From assembly GCF_900115745.1 (NCBI RefSeq), contig NZ_FOXP01000013.1:1-44896 (forward strand): DNA of 44,896 nt. Direction: 5' to 3'. This document shows, one piece after another, positions 42,409 through 44,896 of this stretch. The stretch's first letter is position 1; every line of letters starts with the position of its first letter. Below the pieces are notes generated by a model, which had not been told where the DNA came from, did not search any database, and saw only the letters and a program-made list of their open reading frames with translations. Both the position numbers and the translations under genes were made by a program. The stretch is from Sphingomonas rubra (GTDB taxonomy: Bacteria; Pseudomonadota; Alphaproteobacteria; Sphingomonadales; Sphingomonadaceae).

Positions 42409-42699
42409 GTCAGCGGATCAAACCTCTACCTTTGGCGAGTGCCTGCCCCAGTCGCCGGCGAGTGGGTTTTGGACGACGGCGCCCAACTGTCGATGAACCA
42501 GGACTTCCAGATTCTCGGTGGCACGCTGAGCCGCGTGGGCCGGGTCGAGACGCTCACGAGTGGCGTGCTCAGCGGCAACCGCATCCACTTTTCCGCAGGG
42601 GGCCGCAGCTTCCAAGGCATTGTGGACGGCGAGACGATCAAGGGCGTCGGTTGGAAGGCTCACCGTGTGACTGCACATCCCCGTTCTGGAACCTTCTGA
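42409..42699 (+). pseudogene. C-terminal tail of the methyltransferase after the in-frame stop
   Basis: In the same frame as the upstream methyltransferase, this reads VSGSNLYLWRVPAPVAGEW, then DFQILGGTLSRVGRVETLTSG and VLSGNRIHFSAGGRSFQGIV. The tail has an alternating beta-strand pattern typical of the C-terminal extension of these proteins. An internal start at 42439 (MPAPVAG, from GTG) could express it alone, but no ribosome site is evident. Confidence 0.65.
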
Positions 42700-42819
42700 C
42701 CCAGTTCCGGCCGTTCACGGATCGCTTTCGGCTCTCCAGTTTCGGCCACTCATTCAGCCAGGTAGACCCGACCCAGTTCTCTACCCATATTACTGAGAGA
42801 GGTTCGCTGGAGAGGAACA

Positions 42820-43080
42820 ATGGCAGGCGGATGGACGCGCGACGGTGCGGTACAGGATCAGATCGACGACACGGTGGCGGACGCGGTACTTGCCGCCCGC
42901 GCCAGTATGCCGACCGGAGATAGCGAGCCGTTCTGCGTAATCTGCGGTGACGATATACCTGAGGGCCGTCGCCGCGCGATCCCGGGCGTGGGAACCTGCG
43001 TCACTTGCCAGAGCGGCCGCGACCGTCCGCTTGCTTCCGCGTTCAACCGCCGGGGCAGCAAGGACAGCCAGCTTCGATGA
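42820..43080 (+). CDS. TraR/DksA-type C4 zinc-finger protein
   Basis: An 86-residue protein with a C4 zinc finger: PFCVICGDDIPEGRRRAIPG (Cys 39, Cys 42) and GTCVTCQSGRD (Cys 60, Cys 63). Size and layout fit TraR-type small DksA relatives, which bind the RNA polymerase secondary channel and are common on conjugative plasmids and phages. The N-terminus carries an acidic helix (DQIDDTVADAVL) with a pair of Asp at its tip, as DksA/TraR need. A GAGAGGAACA ribosome site precedes it. Its stop overlaps the exonuclease start (ATGA). Confidence 0.85.
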   Translation: MAGGWTRDGAVQDQIDDTVADAVLAARASMPTGDSEPFCVICGDDIPEGRRRAIPGVGTCVTCQSGRDRPLASAFNRRGSKDSQLR

Positions 43081-43967
43081 TGGCGCCAGTCGGTGATGAC
43101 CCCGCGCCCGACTTCGTCGTGATCGACGTTGAGACCGCGTGCTCCCGCGTCAGCAGCATATGTCAGGTGGGCGTGGTCGGCTTCCGCGACGGACGCGAAA
43201 TCTTTGCGTGGGAGACGCTGCTTGACCCGTGCGACGAGTTTCATGCGGGCAACATTCGCGTCCACGGGATCACGGCCGATCACGTGATGGGTCAGCCGAC
43301 CTTTGCACACGTCCACGGCGTTATCGATCGGCACCTGACAGGACGTATCACCGTCGCCCATTCGCTTTTCGACAAGGGGGCGCTCGCCGCCGCATGCCGC
43401 GTCCACGATCAGCCAACGATCGAGACCCGCTGGCTCGACAGCGTACGCATCGCCCGGCGCGCCTGGCCCGACCTCGACAACCATCGTCTAGGCGGTCTCG
43501 CCCGTTTCCTTGGCGTGCCACACCGTCACCACGATGCGCTCAGCGATGCACGCGCCGCCGGTTGGGTGATCGTCCGGGCGATCGAGCATACCGGCCTGTC
43601 GCTTGCCGACTGGATGGCACCGCCACGCCAGCCCGGCCCGGCGCCGAGGCCTGCATTGGACGGACGGCTTGCAGGCGAGAAGGTCGCGCTTCTGGGCGAA
43701 CACAGAGACGGCGCGCTGGCGCGTGCGATTGCCGCTCAGGGCGGCACGATCCACTCATCGGTTGGGCTCACAACGACCATGCTGGTCGTTGCGGCACGTC
43801 AGCCTTTTGGACGATCCGTGCTCGGGAGCACCGCCTACCGTCGCGCAGCTAGGGCGATAGCTGACGGTCGTGAACTGAGGATCGTGCCCGCGTCCGCGCT
43901 GGGGCTCGACTGTCTGTCAGCCCAACCGATCAATATTCCTATGGACACCGTCGCCGATGCCGCGTGA
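43077..43967 (+). CDS. DnaQ-like 3'-5' exonuclease with C-terminal BRCT domain
   Basis: A 296-residue protein. The exonuclease domain (about 1-170) is of the DEDDh type: FVVIDVETA (Asp 17, Glu 19), NIRVHGITADHV, VAHSLFDKGAL (Asp 99) and HHDALSDARAAG (His 152, Asp 157). The C-terminal part (about 200-285: GEKVALLGEHRDGALARAIA, AQGGTIHSSVGLTTTMLVVA) fits a BRCT fold. This domain pair occurs in DNA polymerase III epsilon-like proofreading or repair nucleases. Start codon ATG at 43077 overlaps the TraR stop, and the gene overlaps the next small gene by 11 bp. Confidence 0.88.
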   Translation: MMAPVGDDPAPDFVVIDVETACSRVSSICQVGVVGFRDGREIFAWETLLDPCDEFHAGNIRVHGITADHVMGQPTFAHVHGVIDRHLTGRITVAHSLFDKGALAAACRVHDQPTIETRWLDSVRIARRAWPDLDNHRLGGLARFLGVPHRHHDALSDARAAGWVIVRAIEHTGLSLADWMAPPRQPGPAPRPALDGRLAGEKVALLGEHRDGALARAIAAQGGTIHSSVGLTTTMLVVAARQPFGRSVLGSTAYRRAARAIADGRELRIVPASALGLDCLSAQPINIPMDTVADAA

Positions 43968-44229
43968 CGTCGCCTCCGACGACTACGCCCGAGGGCGACG
44001 CGACGGTCTGCGCCTGGCAGTCGCCATTCTAGCCGCGGAAGAAGCCAAATGGGCCGCTCTTCTCGGAGAGAGTCCCTCGTGGCGGACCAACGCGACACGC
44101 GAGGTGCGGCACAAGACGCTGCAGGTGGCCCAGGTACGTGTCCGGACCGCACTGAACAGGCTTACGCCGCGCGGCGATGACCGGATCGATGCGGAGCTTG
44201 CTGCCGCCATCGACGCGGCAGGACTGTAG
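43957..44229 (+). CDS. Small protein of unknown function after the exonuclease
   Basis: A 90-residue helical protein (DYARGRRDGLRLAVAILAAE..., RHKTLQVAQVRVRTALNRLT) without membrane segments or cysteines. It overlaps the end of the exonuclease gene by 11 bp, so it is the third gene of the TraR-exonuclease operon. Basic and acidic residues alternate as in small nucleic-acid or subunit-binding proteins, but no family is recognised. Confidence 0.6.
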   Translation: MPRDVASDDYARGRRDGLRLAVAILAAEEAKWAALLGESPSWRTNATREVRHKTLQVAQVRVRTALNRLTPRGDDRIDAELAAAIDAAGL

Positions 44230-44548
44230 CTGCCGACCGCACGGCCAAAATCTCTCGCGCGCTACGGTTCGGATCGCCATCGTGCGGGCGCGCCTTACAA
44301 AAGCACTCAAAATAGAAGACCCACTTTCGTTCCCTTATCTCAAGTGGATGATGTCCCAGCTTATGCCATTCGTTCATCGCGTATTTAAGCAAGCCAACCG
44401 CAATGCCGCATGAGCGAACGACCGGACATAGCGAGCAGCGTGCGTCCACGCTTCGAGCATGACACCGATGCCGCGGACCTAGCCGACCTCAGCCGGCCTT
44501 TCGCACATAATCACGGGTGGAGGCTCCACCACCTCATCATGCGGCCGC
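44230..44548. other. Intergenic stretch before the IS66 element
   Basis: About 320 bp. A locally AT-richer segment (44290-44400) includes ATGGCATAAGCTGGG on the minus strand, which is repeated near 1722-1745. A 51-codon plus-strand frame from 44410 (MSERPDIASSVRPRFE...) runs into the IS66 end and may be a truncated gene, but it is too short to identify. Confidence 0.4.
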
Positions 44549-44896
44549 GTGAGGTGGCCCCCTAAATGACCTGACAGGATCTCGCCCTTGGATAAGAGTG
44601 AGGCATATGACTGACGGTACGACCAGGCGTTACAATGACGGCGAGGTCCTTTCCGGTGTTCAGCGCCGGAGGCGATGGACACCGGAAGAGAAGGTCCGGA
44701 TCGTCGAGGAGACGTATTTGCCCGGCATGAGCGTGTCGCTCGTCGCCCGGCAGCATGGCATCAGCGGCAGCCAGGTCTTCACGTGGCGCAGGCTGATGAA
44801 CCAGGGCGCGTTGACCGCCGCGGCAGCCGGCGAGGAAGTGGTGCCGGCGTCCGAGTACCGCGCCTTAGAGACGCAGGTGCGCGAGCTGCAACGGCT
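44549..44896 (+). mobile_element. IS66-family element, left end
   Basis: The left end of an IS66-type element that runs off the window. GTGAGGTGGCCCCCTAAATG is taken as the start of the end region, with the GGGGGC-type core often seen in IS66-like ends, followed by tnpA. The exact outermost base cannot be set without the other end. Confidence 0.65.
44607..44896 (+). CDS. tnpA: IS66-family accessory protein TnpA, N-terminal part
   Basis: The first 96 residues of IS66 TnpA: RRRRWTPEEKVRIVEETYLP followed by GMSVSLVARQHGISGSQVFT and WRRLM, the HTH_Tnp_1 signature, then a coiled-coil start (EYRALETQVRELQ). The gene continues past the right edge, where tnpB and tnpC would be expected. ATG at 44607 is preceded by a weak GAG/AGG stretch. 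Confidence 0.9.
   Translation, partial: MTDGTTRRYNDGEVLSGVQRRRRWTPEEKVRIVEETYLPGMSVSLVARQHGISGSQVFTWRRLMNQGALTAAAAGEEVVPASEYRALETQVRELQR

Overview
The window looks like accessory DNA (plasmid or genomic island) of a sphingomonad-type alphaproteobacterium. I infer this from the GC-rich coding sequence, the TonB-dependent receptor with an EIVVTGS box, a LexA box of the alphaproteobacterial GAAC-N7-GAAC type, a DUF3489-like fragment, Tad-type pilus proteins and a dense load of insertion sequences (IS21, IS110, IS6, IS3, IS481 and IS66 types). I saw no rRNA, tRNA or CRISPR array.

Layout. 0-0.5 kb: the end of an IS21 element that cut a WYL-type regulator. 0.6-5.9 kb: a minus-strand operon read as GST, TetR regulator, two SDR dehydrogenases, MBL-fold hydrolase, then an ACMSD-type amidohydrolase. 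Its genes are joined by 4-base ATGA overlaps and a perfect 15-bp palindrome sits before the first gene. 6.4-7.5 kb: IS110 element. 7.7-9.1 kb: a flavoprotein oxidoreductase and a hotdog thioesterase. 9.1-15.6 kb: a tripartite RND efflux system split around its TetR regulator, with the same 10-6-10 operator on both sides of the regulator gene.

15.6-23.8 kb is the most interesting part and looks like a defence island. On the plus strand are a RusA-like resolvase, a PD-(D/E)XK nuclease fused to HEPN, and a HEPN/Toprim-associated protein. Converging on it from the minus strand are a PD-(D/E)XK nuclease and a 1218-residue SF2 helicase, reminiscent of Hachiman-like pairs. A decayed FAD-binding gene seems to lie between the two.

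24.3-27.6 kb: an unknown 167-residue protein, a FUSC-type membrane protein, small orphan genes and an IS6 element that cut a DUF3489-like gene. 27.9-33.9 kb: a large TonB-dependent receptor facing an M13 metallopeptidase and a MarR regulator. 34-35.4 kb: a broken second copy of the C-terminus of the unknown 24.4-kb gene, then an SOS-controlled imuA cut by an IS3 fragment. 35.5-39.1 kb: a small winged-helix protein and three coupled Tad pilus genes (TadE/TadG type), bracketed by inverted IS3 end sequences. 39.1-40.3 kb: IS debris, a pair of overlapping hairpins and an internally deleted IS481 with a clean CCTAGG target duplication. 40.4-44.2 kb: an APC permease, a methyltransferase interrupted by an in-frame amber codon, and a coupled TraR-like zinc finger / DnaQ-like exonuclease-BRCT / small protein operon. 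The window ends inside an IS66 element.

All functional calls come from reading motifs by eye; no database search was run.
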